This document shows positions 31,636-39,992 of a stretch of DNA of 64,000 bases, piece by piece (positions within the stretch are counted from its first letter, which is position 1; each line of letters starts with the position of its first letter). This stretch comes from Microtetraspora glauca. GTDB taxonomy: Bacteria > Actinomycetota > Actinomycetes > Streptomycetales > Streptomycetaceae. A program made the translations under genes and the position numbers. The notes beneath the pieces are model-generated. The model was not told where the DNA came from, searched no databases, and worked only from the letters and a program-made list of their open reading frames with translations. Location of the stretch: contig JOFO01000028.1 of NCBI GenBank assembly GCA_000721275.1, positions 1 through 64,000 on the forward strand, written 5' to 3'.

Positions 31636-34059
31636 TCATCGCAGTGCCGCGCGGGCCGGGAGGGCCGTCGCGAGCAGGGCCAGCAGCAGGGTGGCCGCGG
31701 CGAAGGAGCCGGTGAGGAGCGGGGGCAGGTAGGGGCCTTCGCCGGTGAGCGCGCGGGTCATGGGCACGAGGGTGGCCAGGGCGATCGCCGCGCCCAGGAC
31801 GGTGCCGGCGACGGCGACCACCAGGCTTTCCCAGCGGATCATGCGCAGCACCTGGCGGCGGGTCGTGCCGACGAGCCGGAGGGTGCGCAGTTCGCCGCGG
31901 CGGGCGAGGACGGTCATCACCAGCGTGTTGGCGGCGGCGACGGCCGCGAACCCGCCCAGGACGGCGGCCATCGTGGTGTTGGCCCAGGCGTTGACCTCGC
32001 GGTCGCGGCTCTGCGCGGCGGCCCGGCCCGCCGCGTCGGTGACGGTGCCGAGGGCGGTGAGGCGGTCCGGTGTGCCGCCCTTCACGAGCAGTTCGTCGGC
32101 GTACGGGACGGTGCGGTGGCCGGCCAGGTCGGCGGCGGGCAGGGTGACCTCGGCGAGGCCGAGGCCGCGCCCGTAGGTGGCGACGACGCGGGGCGAGGCG
32201 GTACGGCCGTCGGGGAGCCGCAGGTCGAGGCGCTGTCCGGGGCGGACGCCCGCGGCGTCGGCGAGGTTGGCGTCGACGGCGACCGTGCCGGGGCGCAGGT
32301 CTGCGAGGGAGCCGGTGCGCACGTCGAGGTCGAGTACGGGGCGGGGGTCGGCGGACACGGCCAGCGCGGTCGCGCCGCGGAAGCCGGTGTCGCGGTCGGG
32401 GAGCAGGACGCCGATGTGCTGGACGGCCACGGCGGCGGTGACGCCCGGGAGGCGGGCGGCGCGGGCGGCGGCGTCGACGGGCAGTCCGGACGGGGCGGTC
32501 ACGACGTGGTCGGCGACGACGCCGGCCTGCTGCTGGTGCCCGGCGGCGCGGTCGGTGCTGGCGTGCAGCAGGACCAGGGTGGAGGCGAAGGACGTCGCGA
32601 GGACGATGGGGGTGAGCGCGGAGGCCAGTCGGCGGGCGTTGGTACGGGAGTTGGCGGCGGCGAGGTGCCCGGGCGCGCCCGCGGCGCGGAGCGGCACCCC
32701 GAGGACGGCGGCACTGAGGCGGGCGAGGAGCGGGCCCAGCAGCGCCACGGCCAGCATGAAGAGCATCACGATACCGAGAGCAGCGTTGGCGGCGTCCTCG
32801 CCGGAACCGGCGGCTGCCACGCCCGCGAGGGCGACGCCGCCCCCTGCTGCGGCCACGCCGCACACCGTGCGGACCCGGCCGATCGTCCGCCGTTCGGTCT
32901 GCGCCTCCGCGAGCGCGCTGCCCGGCGCCATGCGGGAGGGGCGGCGGGCGGCGGCGAGCCCGGCGCCCAGGGCCGCCAGGACGACCACGAGGACCGCGGC
33001 GGCGTACGGCAGGGGGCCGGTGTCGAGTCGTACGCCCTGCGGAAGCGCGCCCTTGTCCTGGAGCTGCCCGAACCACCAGTGCGCGAGCGCGAAGCCGGGG
33101 AGGCAGCCGAGAGCGCCGGCCAGCGGGGCGAGCAGCAGGGCCTCGGTGGCGATCGAGCGGCGCAGCTGGCGCGGGGTGGCGCCGATGGCGCGCAGCAGGG
33201 CGAACTCGCGGGAGCGCTGGCTCACGCAGAGCGCGACGGTGCCGGCCGCGGTGAAGACGGCCACGAGGGTGGCGACGCCGCCGAAGGAGCCGCCGAGCGC
33301 GACCAGCATCTCCCTGGCGGCCGGGAGCGCCGCGCCTTCGGCGAGGCTGCGGTCGTCGCCGGTGTACACCTCGGCCTTGCCGTGGAGGGCCTGGTCGACC
33401 TGGGCGGCGAGCCTGCCGGGGTCGGTGCCGGCCGCGGGCAGGACGGCGATGGCGTCGACGGTCCGGGGGTGCCCGGACAGGGCGAGGGCCTGGGCGTCGG
33501 TGAACCAGACGCCGGGCGTGGCGGTGGTTCCCGCGACGGTGAAGGTGCGCCGGCCGAGGGGGGTGTCGAGGGCGACCCGCTCCCCCACCCGCGCGTCTCC
33601 CCCGCCGAGGACGACCGCGCCCGGCTTCGGGGCGGTGCCGGAGGCGAGGCGGGTGCCGGTGAAGGCGGCCGAGCCCCAGCCCGCGGCGGTGAGCGGGGTG
33701 CCGGAGGCGTCGCGTACGGGGTAGGTGACGTCGCCGACGGCCGCGGCGGCACCCGGGACGCGGGCGGCGGCGTGGACGAGGGAGGCGTCGAGGCGGGCGC
33801 GGTCGGGCAGGGCCGCGGAGAACGTCTGGCGTTCCGGCCCCTGTCCGACGGTGGCGTGCACCTGCTGGTCGGCGGCGGCGACGACCGGGACGCCGGCGTA
33901 CCGGCCGGGTGGCGTCGACGCGGTGAGGCCGGTCTGGAGCAGCAGCCCGCAGCCGGACACGACGGCGGCGGCCAGCAGCAGCGCCACGAAGGTGCCGACG
34001 AAGGAGGAGGGCTTGAAGCGGACGGCGGCCCGGGCGAGGCCGTTGGTGCGGAACGGCAT
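31636..34059 (-). CDS. FtsX-like permease of a MacB-type ABC exporter
   Basis: The protein has 807 residues. It carries two FtsX permease repeats: residues about 15-420 with a membrane helix at 18-45, a large outer domain, then REFALLRAIGATPRQLRRSI and three helices, and a second half with LRTLRLVGTTRRQVLRMIRWE and three helices near the end. This ten-helix arrangement is the type VII (MacB-like) family. Its ATG overlaps the ATPase stop by one base. With the ATPase it forms a mechanotransmitting transporter, often for lipoproteins, antibiotics or peptides. The substrate is not evident. Confidence 0.9.
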   Translation of the reverse strand: MPFRTNGLARAAVRFKPSSFVGTFVALLLAAAVVSGCGLLLQTGLTASTPPGRYAGVPVVAAADQQVHATVGQGPERQTFSAALPDRARLDASLVHAAARVPGAAAAVGDVTYPVRDASGTPLTAAGWGSAAFTGTRLASGTAPKPGAVVLGGGDARVGERVALDTPLGRRTFTVAGTTATPGVWFTDAQALALSGHPRTVDAIAVLPAAGTDPGRLAAQVDQALHGKAEVYTGDDRSLAEGAALPAAREMLVALGGSFGGVATLVAVFTAAGTVALCVSQRSREFALLRAIGATPRQLRRSIATEALLLAPLAGALGCLPGFALAHWWFGQLQDKGALPQGVRLDTGPLPYAAAVLVVVLAALGAGLAAARRPSRMAPGSALAEAQTERRTIGRVRTVCGVAAAGGGVALAGVAAAGSGEDAANAALGIVMLFMLAVALLGPLLARLSAAVLGVPLRAAGAPGHLAAANSRTNARRLASALTPIVLATSFASTLVLLHASTDRAAGHQQQAGVVADHVVTAPSGLPVDAAARAARLPGVTAAVAVQHIGVLLPDRDTGFRGATALAVSADPRPVLDLDVRTGSLADLRPGTVAVDANLADAAGVRPGQRLDLRLPDGRTASPRVVATYGRGLGLAEVTLPAADLAGHRTVPYADELLVKGGTPDRLTALGTVTDAAGRAAAQSRDREVNAWANTTMAAVLGGFAAVAAANTLVMTVLARRGELRTLRLVGTTRRQVLRMIRWESLVVAVAGTVLGAAIALATLVPMTRALTGEGPYLPPLLTGSFAAATLLLALLATALPARAALR

Positions 34060-34853
34060 CAGGCGACCGCCCCGACCCGGACGGACGAGGCGGCCGTGGC
34101 CGTCGCCGTGGTGGTGAGCTCCGTCATCACGGCGGCGATGCGGGCCGGGGTGGACCGGGGAAGCCGGTCGGCGAGGGCGCCGTCCGCGAGGAAGAGGACC
34201 TGGTCGGCGTAGGCGGCGGCGACCGGGTCGTGGGTCACCATGACCACGGTCGCGCCGAGCCGGTCGACGGCGTCCCGGAGCAGGCCGAGGATCTCGGCGG
34301 CGGTGGTGGTGTCGAGGGCGCCGGTCGGCTCGTCGCCGAAGATCACGTCCGGGCGGGTGACCAGGGCGCGGGCGATCGCCACCCGCTGCTGCTGGCCGCC
34401 CGACAGCTCGGAAGGCCGCCGGGCGCCCTTGTCGGCGAGGCCGACCTGTCCGAGGACCTCGGCGGCGCGCTGCCGGTCCGGGCGGCGGCCGGCGAGCCGC
34501 AGCGGGAGCAGCACGTTCTGCTCGACGGTGAGCGAGGGCAGCAGGTTGAACGCCTGGAACACGAAGCCGAGACGGCTGCGGCGCAGTTCCGTGAGCTTGT
34601 TCTCGCCCAGGCGGGTGATCTCGGTGCCACCGAGCCGGACGGAGCCGGTGGTCGGGCGGTCCAGGCCGGCGGCACACTGCAGGAAGGTGGACTTGCCGGA
34701 GCCGGACGGGCCCATGACGGCGGTGAAGCTGCCGTGCGGGAGGCTCAGGTCGATGCCGCGCAGGGCGTGCACGGCCCGGTCACCCCTGCCGTACGAGCGC
34801 TTGACACCGGCGAGTTCGACGGCTGCCGTCAAGGGGGCGGCTTCCCGTGCCAT
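34059..34853 (-). CDS. ABC transporter ATPase (MacB/LolD type)
   Basis: The ATG at 34853 gives 264 residues. All ABC motifs are present: Walker A GPSGSGKST near residue 52, Q-loop FVFQAFNLLPSL, signature LSGGQQQR, Walker B VIFGDEPTGALD and the H-loop VVMVTHDP. The phrase FNLLP..T..NV is typical of MacB/LolD partners of FtsX-like permeases. A GGAGGAACC site precedes the ATG. A perfect 11-bp inverted repeat spans the leader just upstream and may serve as operator or as a 5'-UTR hairpin. Confidence 0.93.
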   Translation of the reverse strand: MAREAAPLTAAVELAGVKRSYGRGDRAVHALRGIDLSLPHGSFTAVMGPSGSGKSTFLQCAAGLDRPTTGSVRLGGTEITRLGENKLTELRRSRLGFVFQAFNLLPSLTVEQNVLLPLRLAGRRPDRQRAAEVLGQVGLADKGARRPSELSGGQQQRVAIARALVTRPDVIFGDEPTGALDTTTAAEILGLLRDAVDRLGATVVMVTHDPVAAAYADQVLFLADGALADRLPRSTPARIAAVMTELTTTATATAASSVRVGAVA

Positions 34854-34860
34854 GGTTCCT

Positions 34861-34894
34861 CCGTACGTTCGGGTTCGTCCTGTCGAACGTACGG
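34861..34894. promoter_or_regulatory. 11-bp inverted repeat ahead of the ABC operon
   Basis: CCGTACGTTCG at 34861-34871 is perfectly complementary to CGAACGTACGG at 34884-34894 with a 12-nt spacer. It begins 7 nt upstream of the ATPase ATG and touches the ribosome site, so it could be an operator or a translational hairpin. Confidence 0.5.
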
Positions 34895-35246
34895 AAAGCG
34901 GCAGGTCAGGGACCATGACGGCGGCTGGTGGATCATGGGTGGGGACAGCCCCACCCCCCACCCTGCGGACCGCCCCCATTCCTCCCCGGCGGCCCGGGTT
35001 CGCGTCGCCGCGCGGGACACCTTAGGGACTTCCTCCGGTCGCGTCCACGCTTTGTCCCGTACGGAGAGAAAGTGACGGCGATTCCTGCGAGTTGGGTTAC
35101 GGCGCCTGACAAAGCGCGCTAACTTCCTTGAAATGAACCGGTCATGTTTGGGCAGGCCGGTCCTACGGCATGACGGCGCGCGCCCGTAGATCCACCGGTG
35201 GCCCGACGCGGCCCCGTCAACCCCCCTCTCACTCCGGGAGCCATCT
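34895..35246. other. Divergent intergenic region
   Basis: This 352-nt gap lies between the ABC operon and the secreted sugar-dehydrogenase operon. I see no clear promoter boxes; a near-palindrome ATGAACCGGTCAT at about 35133-35145 is the only symmetric element. Confidence 0.35.
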
Positions 35247-38111
35247 GTGCGCAAGAGAACGCCCAGAACCAAGCGCCTCCGATTCCTGACCGCCCTGGCC
35301 TGTGCCGCCGGGTTCCTGCTGCCGGTGACCCCGGCGGCCACGGCCTCGCCGCCGCTCCACGACGAGCCGGCCCCCGCCGCCGCGGCGGCGGCGGAGTTCC
35401 AGCAGGTCACGCTCGCGAAGGGCGTCGCCGAGATGGGCGAGCCCATGACCCTGGCGGTGCTGCCGGACCGGTCGGTCCTGCACACCTCGCGGGACGGCAC
35501 CGTCCGTCTGACGAACGCCGCCGGAACCACCTCCGTGGCCGGCAAGGTCGACGTGTACAGCCACGACGAGGAAGGCCTCCAGGGCATCGCCGTGGACCCC
35601 GGCTTCTCCTCCAACCGGCACGTCTACCTCTACTACGCGCCCAAACTGAGCACTCCGGGCGGTGACGCCCCCGGCGACGGCACGGCCGCCGACTTCGCGC
35701 CCTTCGACGGCGTCAACCGCCTGTCCCGGTTCGTCCTGAGGACGGACAACACCCTGGACCTCGCCTCGGAGAAGAAGATCCTCGACGTGCCCGCCTCGCG
35801 GGGCATCTGCTGCCACGTCGGCGGCGACATCGACTTCGACGCCGCCGGCAACCTGTACCTGTCGACCGGCGACGACACCAACCCGTTCGCCTCCGACAGC
35901 TACACCCCCATCGACGAACGCCCCTCGCGCAACCCCGCGTACGACGCCCAGCGTTCCTCCGGCAACACCAACGACCTGCGCGGCAAGGTCCTCCGCATCA
36001 AGGTCGCCGCCGACGGCTCGTACACGATCCCCTCTGGCAACCTGTTCGCGCCCGGCACCGCGAAGACCCGCCCCGAGATCTACGCCATGGGCTTCCGCAA
36101 CCCCTTCCGCATGAGCGTCGACAAGGCGACGGGCATCGTCTACCTGGGCGACTACGGCCCCGACGCCGGCAGCGCCAGCCCCACCCGGGGCCCCGCGGGC
36201 CAGGTGGAGTTCAACCGGATCACCAGCGCCGGCAACTACGGCTGGCCGTACTGCACCGGCGCCAACGACGCCTACGTCGACTACAACTTCGCCACCGGCG
36301 CCTCGGGCTCCGCCTTCAGCTGCGCCGCACCGAAGAACACCTCGCCGAACAGCACCGGTCTCACGGACCTGCCGCCGGCCCGGCCCGCCTGGATCCCCTA
36401 CGACGGCGCCTCGGTCCCGGAGTTCGGCGGCGGCTCGGAGTCGCCGATGGGCGGCCCGGTCTACCGTTACGACGCCTCCTCCACCTCCGCCGTGAAGTTC
36501 CCGCAGGAGTACGACGGCCACTACTTCGCCGGCGAGTTCGGCCGCCGCTGGATCAAGCGCGTCGTCTCCGACACCGCGGGCTCCGTGCAGTCCATCAACG
36601 CGTTCCCCTGGAGCGGCACGCAGGTGATGGACATGGCCTTCGGCCCGGACGGCGCCCTGTACGTCCTCGACTACGGCACCGGCTACTTCAGCGGCGACCA
36701 GAACTCCGCCCTGTACCGCATCGAGCACGTCACCGACGGCCTCGCCCCGACCGCGCAGGCCAAGGCGAACGTCACCTCCGGAGCGGCGCCGCTGGCCGTC
36801 TCCTTCTCCTCGGCGGGCAGCGCGGACCCGGAGGGCACGGCACTGGCCTACTCCTGGACCTTCGGCGACGGCGCCACGTCGACCGCCGCCAACCCCTCCC
36901 ACACGTACACCGCCAACGGGCAGTACACGGCCACGCTGAAGGTCACGGACGCCACCGGCAAGTCCGCCACCGCCTCGGTCCGGATCACCGTCGGCAACAC
37001 GGCCCCGACCGTCCGGCTGGAGCTTCCCGTGGACGGGCGCGTCTACGACTTCGGCGCGGCCATCCCCTTCAGGGTGACCGTCTCCGACCCGGAGGACGGC
37101 ACGATCGACTGCTCCAAGGTCAAGATCACCTTCATCGTCGGGCACGACAGCCACGGGCACCCCCAGACCTCGACCACCGGCTGCTCGGGCACGCTGCAGA
37201 CCCTCGCGGACGGCGAGCACGACCCCAACGCCAACATCTTCGGCGTCGTCGACGCCGAGTACACCGACAAGGGCGCGGGCGGCCAGCCGGCCCTCACCAC
37301 CCACGACCAGCACGTCACCCAGCCCACCCACCGGCAGGCCGAGCACCACGGCGCCTCCTCCGGCGTCCAGGTGGTCAGCCACGCCCCCGCCCACGGCGGC
37401 AAGACCGTCGGCCACATCGACAACGGCGACTGGATCTCCTTCACGCCGTACGCCCTGGACAACGTCACCCGGCTCACCGCGCGCGTCTCCTCCGCGGGCG
37501 CGGGCGGCACGATCGAGGTACGCGCCGGCTCGCCCGCCGGCACCCTGCTCGGCACGGCGACCGTCCCGGTCACCGGCGGCTGGGAGACCTTCCAGGACGT
37601 GACCGCCCCGCTCGCCGGCGGGCCGGCCGGATCGACCACGCTGTACCTGGTCTTCAAGGGCGGCAGCGGCTCCCTCTTCGACGTCGACGAGTTCTCCTTC
37701 ACCACCTCCGCCGCCGGCGGGTCCGGCACGGGCGAGGTGAAGGGCGTGAACGGCAAGTGCCTCGACGTGGACGGCGCACAGACCGCCGACGGTACGAAGG
37801 TGCAGCTGTGGACGTGCAACGGGACCGCCGCCCAGCGGTGGACCGTCGCCGGCGACGGCACCGTCAAGGCCCTCGGCAAGTGCCTGGACGTGTCCGGAGG
37901 CGGCAGCGCGGACGGCACGAAGATCCAGCTGTGGACGTGCAACGGCAGCGGCGCCCAGAAGTGGGCCCCACAGGCCGACGGCACGGTCCGCAATCCCCAG
38001 TCCGGCAAGTGCCTCGACGCCTCCGGCGGCGTCTGGAACGACGGCACGGCGGTCCACCTGTGGACCTGCCACACCGGTCCCAACCAGAAGTGGTCCCTGC
38101 CCCAGTCGTAG
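35247..38111 (+). CDS. Secreted PQQ-dependent sugar dehydrogenase with PKD, CBM6-like and ricin lectin domains
   Basis: The GTG at 35247 follows GGGAGCC and gives 954 residues. A signal of about 34 residues is followed by a six-bladed sugar/sorbosone dehydrogenase propeller at about 52-490 (EGLQGIAVDPGFSSN, AMGFRNPFR, SAGNYGWPYC). A PKD domain lies at about 501-583 with YSWTFGDGATST. A CBM6-like domain lies at about 688-821 (QAEHHGASSGVQV). A ricin-B lectin with three QxW repeats occupies 830-954. Such proteins bind polysaccharide and oxidise sugars outside the cell. It forms an operon with the ThuA/DUF1080 gene 15 nt downstream, which has an almost identical lectin tail. Confidence 0.9.
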   Translation: MRKRTPRTKRLRFLTALACAAGFLLPVTPAATASPPLHDEPAPAAAAAAEFQQVTLAKGVAEMGEPMTLAVLPDRSVLHTSRDGTVRLTNAAGTTSVAGKVDVYSHDEEGLQGIAVDPGFSSNRHVYLYYAPKLSTPGGDAPGDGTAADFAPFDGVNRLSRFVLRTDNTLDLASEKKILDVPASRGICCHVGGDIDFDAAGNLYLSTGDDTNPFASDSYTPIDERPSRNPAYDAQRSSGNTNDLRGKVLRIKVAADGSYTIPSGNLFAPGTAKTRPEIYAMGFRNPFRMSVDKATGIVYLGDYGPDAGSASPTRGPAGQVEFNRITSAGNYGWPYCTGANDAYVDYNFATGASGSAFSCAAPKNTSPNSTGLTDLPPARPAWIPYDGASVPEFGGGSESPMGGPVYRYDASSTSAVKFPQEYDGHYFAGEFGRRWIKRVVSDTAGSVQSINAFPWSGTQVMDMAFGPDGALYVLDYGTGYFSGDQNSALYRIEHVTDGLAPTAQAKANVTSGAAPLAVSFSSAGSADPEGTALAYSWTFGDGATSTAANPSHTYTANGQYTATLKVTDATGKSATASVRITVGNTAPTVRLELPVDGRVYDFGAAIPFRVTVSDPEDGTIDCSKVKITFIVGHDSHGHPQTSTTGCSGTLQTLADGEHDPNANIFGVVDAEYTDKGAGGQPALTTHDQHVTQPTHRQAEHHGASSGVQVVSHAPAHGGKTVGHIDNGDWISFTPYALDNVTRLTARVSSAGAGGTIEVRAGSPAGTLLGTATVPVTGGWETFQDVTAPLAGGPAGSTTLYLVFKGGSGSLFDVDEFSFTTSAAGGSGTGEVKGVNGKCLDVDGAQTADGTKVQLWTCNGTAAQRWTVAGDGTVKALGKCLDVSGGGSADGTKIQLWTCNGSGAQKWAPQADGTVRNPQSGKCLDASGGVWNDGTAVHLWTCHTGPNQKWSLPQS
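37726..38104 (+). repeat. Lectin-module repeat, copy 1
   Basis: This stretch encodes a ricin-B lectin that is nearly identical, in DNA and protein, to copy 2 at 39511-39889. About five residue differences in roughly 123 are visible. Confidence 0.85.
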
Positions 38112-38126
38112 AAAGGAGGGCACCCT

Positions 38127-39890
38127 ATGCGTACCGCAGTGAGAACCCTGCTCGGGCTCCTCGCCGGCGCCACACTCGCGCTGGCCCCGCAGACCGCGGC
38201 CCCGCCCGCGGCGGCCGACCCGAACGTCCGCGCCGCAGCCCCCGCGGCCGTCCGCGCGGCGGCCGACCCCGCGTACCGGATCCTCGTCTTCTCCAAGACC
38301 GCCGGCTTCCGGCACTCCTCGATCGACGACGGCGTCGCCGCCCTGCGCGCCCTGGGCACGACGAACAACTTCACCGTGGACGCCACCGAGGACGCCCAGG
38401 CGTTCACGAGCGGCAACCTCGCCCGGTACAAGGCCGTCGTCTTCCTGTCGACCACCGGCGACGTCCTCGACGGCACCCAGCAGACCGCCTTCGAGCAGTA
38501 CGTCCAGGGCGGCGGCGGGTACGTCGGCATCCACGCCGCCGCCGACACCGAGTACGACTGGCCGTTCTACGAGGGCCTGGCCGGCGCCCTGTTCCACTCC
38601 CACCCGGCGATCCAGCCCGCCACCGTCCGCGTGGAGGACCGGGCGCACGACGCCACCGCCCACCTGGGCTCCGCGTGGCAGCGCACCGACGAGTGGTACA
38701 ACTACCGCACCAACCCCCGCACCACCGCCCATGTCCTCGCCTCGCTCGACGAGTCCAGCTATGCGGGCGGGAACATGGCGGGCGACCACCCCATCGCCTG
38801 GTGCAAGGACTACCAGGGCGGCCGCGCCTTCTACACCGGCGGCGGCCACACCGACGAGTCGTACACCGACCCCGCGTTCCGGCGTCACCTCCTCGGCGGC
38901 ATCCGGTGGGCGGCGGGCATGACCGACGCCGACTGCCGCCCGGAGACCGGCTACACGGCCCTGTTCGACGGCTCGTCCACCACGGGCTGGCGGCAGGCCG
39001 GACCGGGCGGGTTCGCGCTCGCGGACGGCACCCTGACCTCCCAGGGCGGCCTCGGCATGCTCTGGTACTCCGCGCGGGAGCTCACCGGCGACTACTCCGT
39101 CAAGCTCGACTGGAAGGCCGCCGGGGACGACAACTCCGGTGTCTTCCTCGGCTTCCCGGCCTCCGACGACCCCTGGTCGGCGGTGAACAACGGCTACGAG
39201 ATCCAGATCGACGCCACGGACGCCGCCGACCGCACCACCGGCGCCGTCTACGGCTTCCAGTCCGCCGACATCGCCGCCCGGGACGCCGCGCTGAACCCGC
39301 CGGGCGAGTGGAACACGTACGAACTCCGGGTCACCGGCGAGCGACTGGAGATCTTCCTCAACGGCCGGAAGATCAACGACTTCACCAACACCGACCCCGT
39401 CAGAAGCCTGCGCCAGGGATACGTCGGCATCCAGAACCACGGCGACGGCGACGAGGTGTCCTTCCGGAACATCCGCGTCAAGCAGGGCGGCGGACAGCAG
39501 CCCGGCCCCCGCACGGGCGAGGTGAAGGGCGTGAACGGCAAGTGCCTCGACGTGGACGGCGCACAGACCGCCGACGGCACGAAGGTGCAGCTGTGGACGT
39601 GCAACGGGACCGCCGCCCAGCGGTGGACGGTGGCCGGCGACGGCACCGTGAAGGCCCTCGGCAAGTGTCTGGACGTGTCCGGAGGCGGCAGCGCGGACGG
39701 CACGCGGATCCAGCTGTGGACGTGCAACGACAGCGGCGCCCAGAAGTGGGCCCCGCAGACGAACGGCACAGTGCGCAATCCGCAGTCCGGGAAGTGCCTC
39801 GACGCCTCCGGCGGCGTCTGGAACGACGGCACGGCGGTCCACCTGTGGACCTGCCACACCGGCCCCAACCAGAAATGGACCCTGCCCTGA
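38127..39890 (+). CDS. Secreted ThuA-like / DUF1080 / ricin lectin protein
   Basis: The ATG at 38127 has an AAAGGAGG site and gives 587 residues. After a signal of about 31 residues comes a ThuA-like domain at about 49-268 (ILVFSKTAGFRHSSIDDG, then GGGYVGIHAAADTEYDW). A 3-keto-disaccharide hydrolase (DUF1080) domain lies at about 275-455 (GYTALFDGSSTTGW, then GEWNTYELRVTGERLEIFLNG). A ricin-B lectin occupies 465-587. ThuA and DUF1080 domains are linked to 3-keto-sugar metabolism, so with the upstream sugar dehydrogenase the pair may oxidise and then cleave a bound disaccharide or glycan. That joint route is inference. Confidence 0.9.
   Translation: MRTAVRTLLGLLAGATLALAPQTAAPPAAADPNVRAAAPAAVRAAADPAYRILVFSKTAGFRHSSIDDGVAALRALGTTNNFTVDATEDAQAFTSGNLARYKAVVFLSTTGDVLDGTQQTAFEQYVQGGGGYVGIHAAADTEYDWPFYEGLAGALFHSHPAIQPATVRVEDRAHDATAHLGSAWQRTDEWYNYRTNPRTTAHVLASLDESSYAGGNMAGDHPIAWCKDYQGGRAFYTGGGHTDESYTDPAFRRHLLGGIRWAAGMTDADCRPETGYTALFDGSSTTGWRQAGPGGFALADGTLTSQGGLGMLWYSARELTGDYSVKLDWKAAGDDNSGVFLGFPASDDPWSAVNNGYEIQIDATDAADRTTGAVYGFQSADIAARDAALNPPGEWNTYELRVTGERLEIFLNGRKINDFTNTDPVRSLRQGYVGIQNHGDGDEVSFRNIRVKQGGGQQPGPRTGEVKGVNGKCLDVDGAQTADGTKVQLWTCNGTAAQRWTVAGDGTVKALGKCLDVSGGGSADGTRIQLWTCNDSGAQKWAPQTNGTVRNPQSGKCLDASGGVWNDGTAVHLWTCHTGPNQKWTLP
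39511..39889 (+). repeat. Lectin-module repeat, copy 2
   Basis: Second copy of the ricin-lectin segment found at 37726-38104, at an offset of 1785 bases. It invites gene conversion or a deletion between copies that would remove the ThuA part. Confidence 0.85.
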
Positions 39891-39922
39891 CGTCGCGGGG
39901 TAGGTGGGTGAGCTGAAGGTGT

Positions 39923-39947
39923 CGCCCGGCCGGAATCCGGCCGGGCG
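39923..39947. terminator. Bidirectional hairpin terminator
   Basis: CGCCCGGCCGG at 39923-39933 pairs perfectly with 39937-39947 around a 3-nt AAT loop. It lies between the convergent lectin operon and the TerD gene. Confidence 0.8.
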
Positions 39948-39992
39948 GCACCCGCTCGGTGGGTGCTGCGCCGGTGGCCCGGTGCGGCGGCA

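Noticed and set aside
35229..39857. A 1542-residue open frame on the minus strand
   Set aside because: It is antisense to both lectin proteins, which have signals and clear domains; the antisense product is low-complexity.
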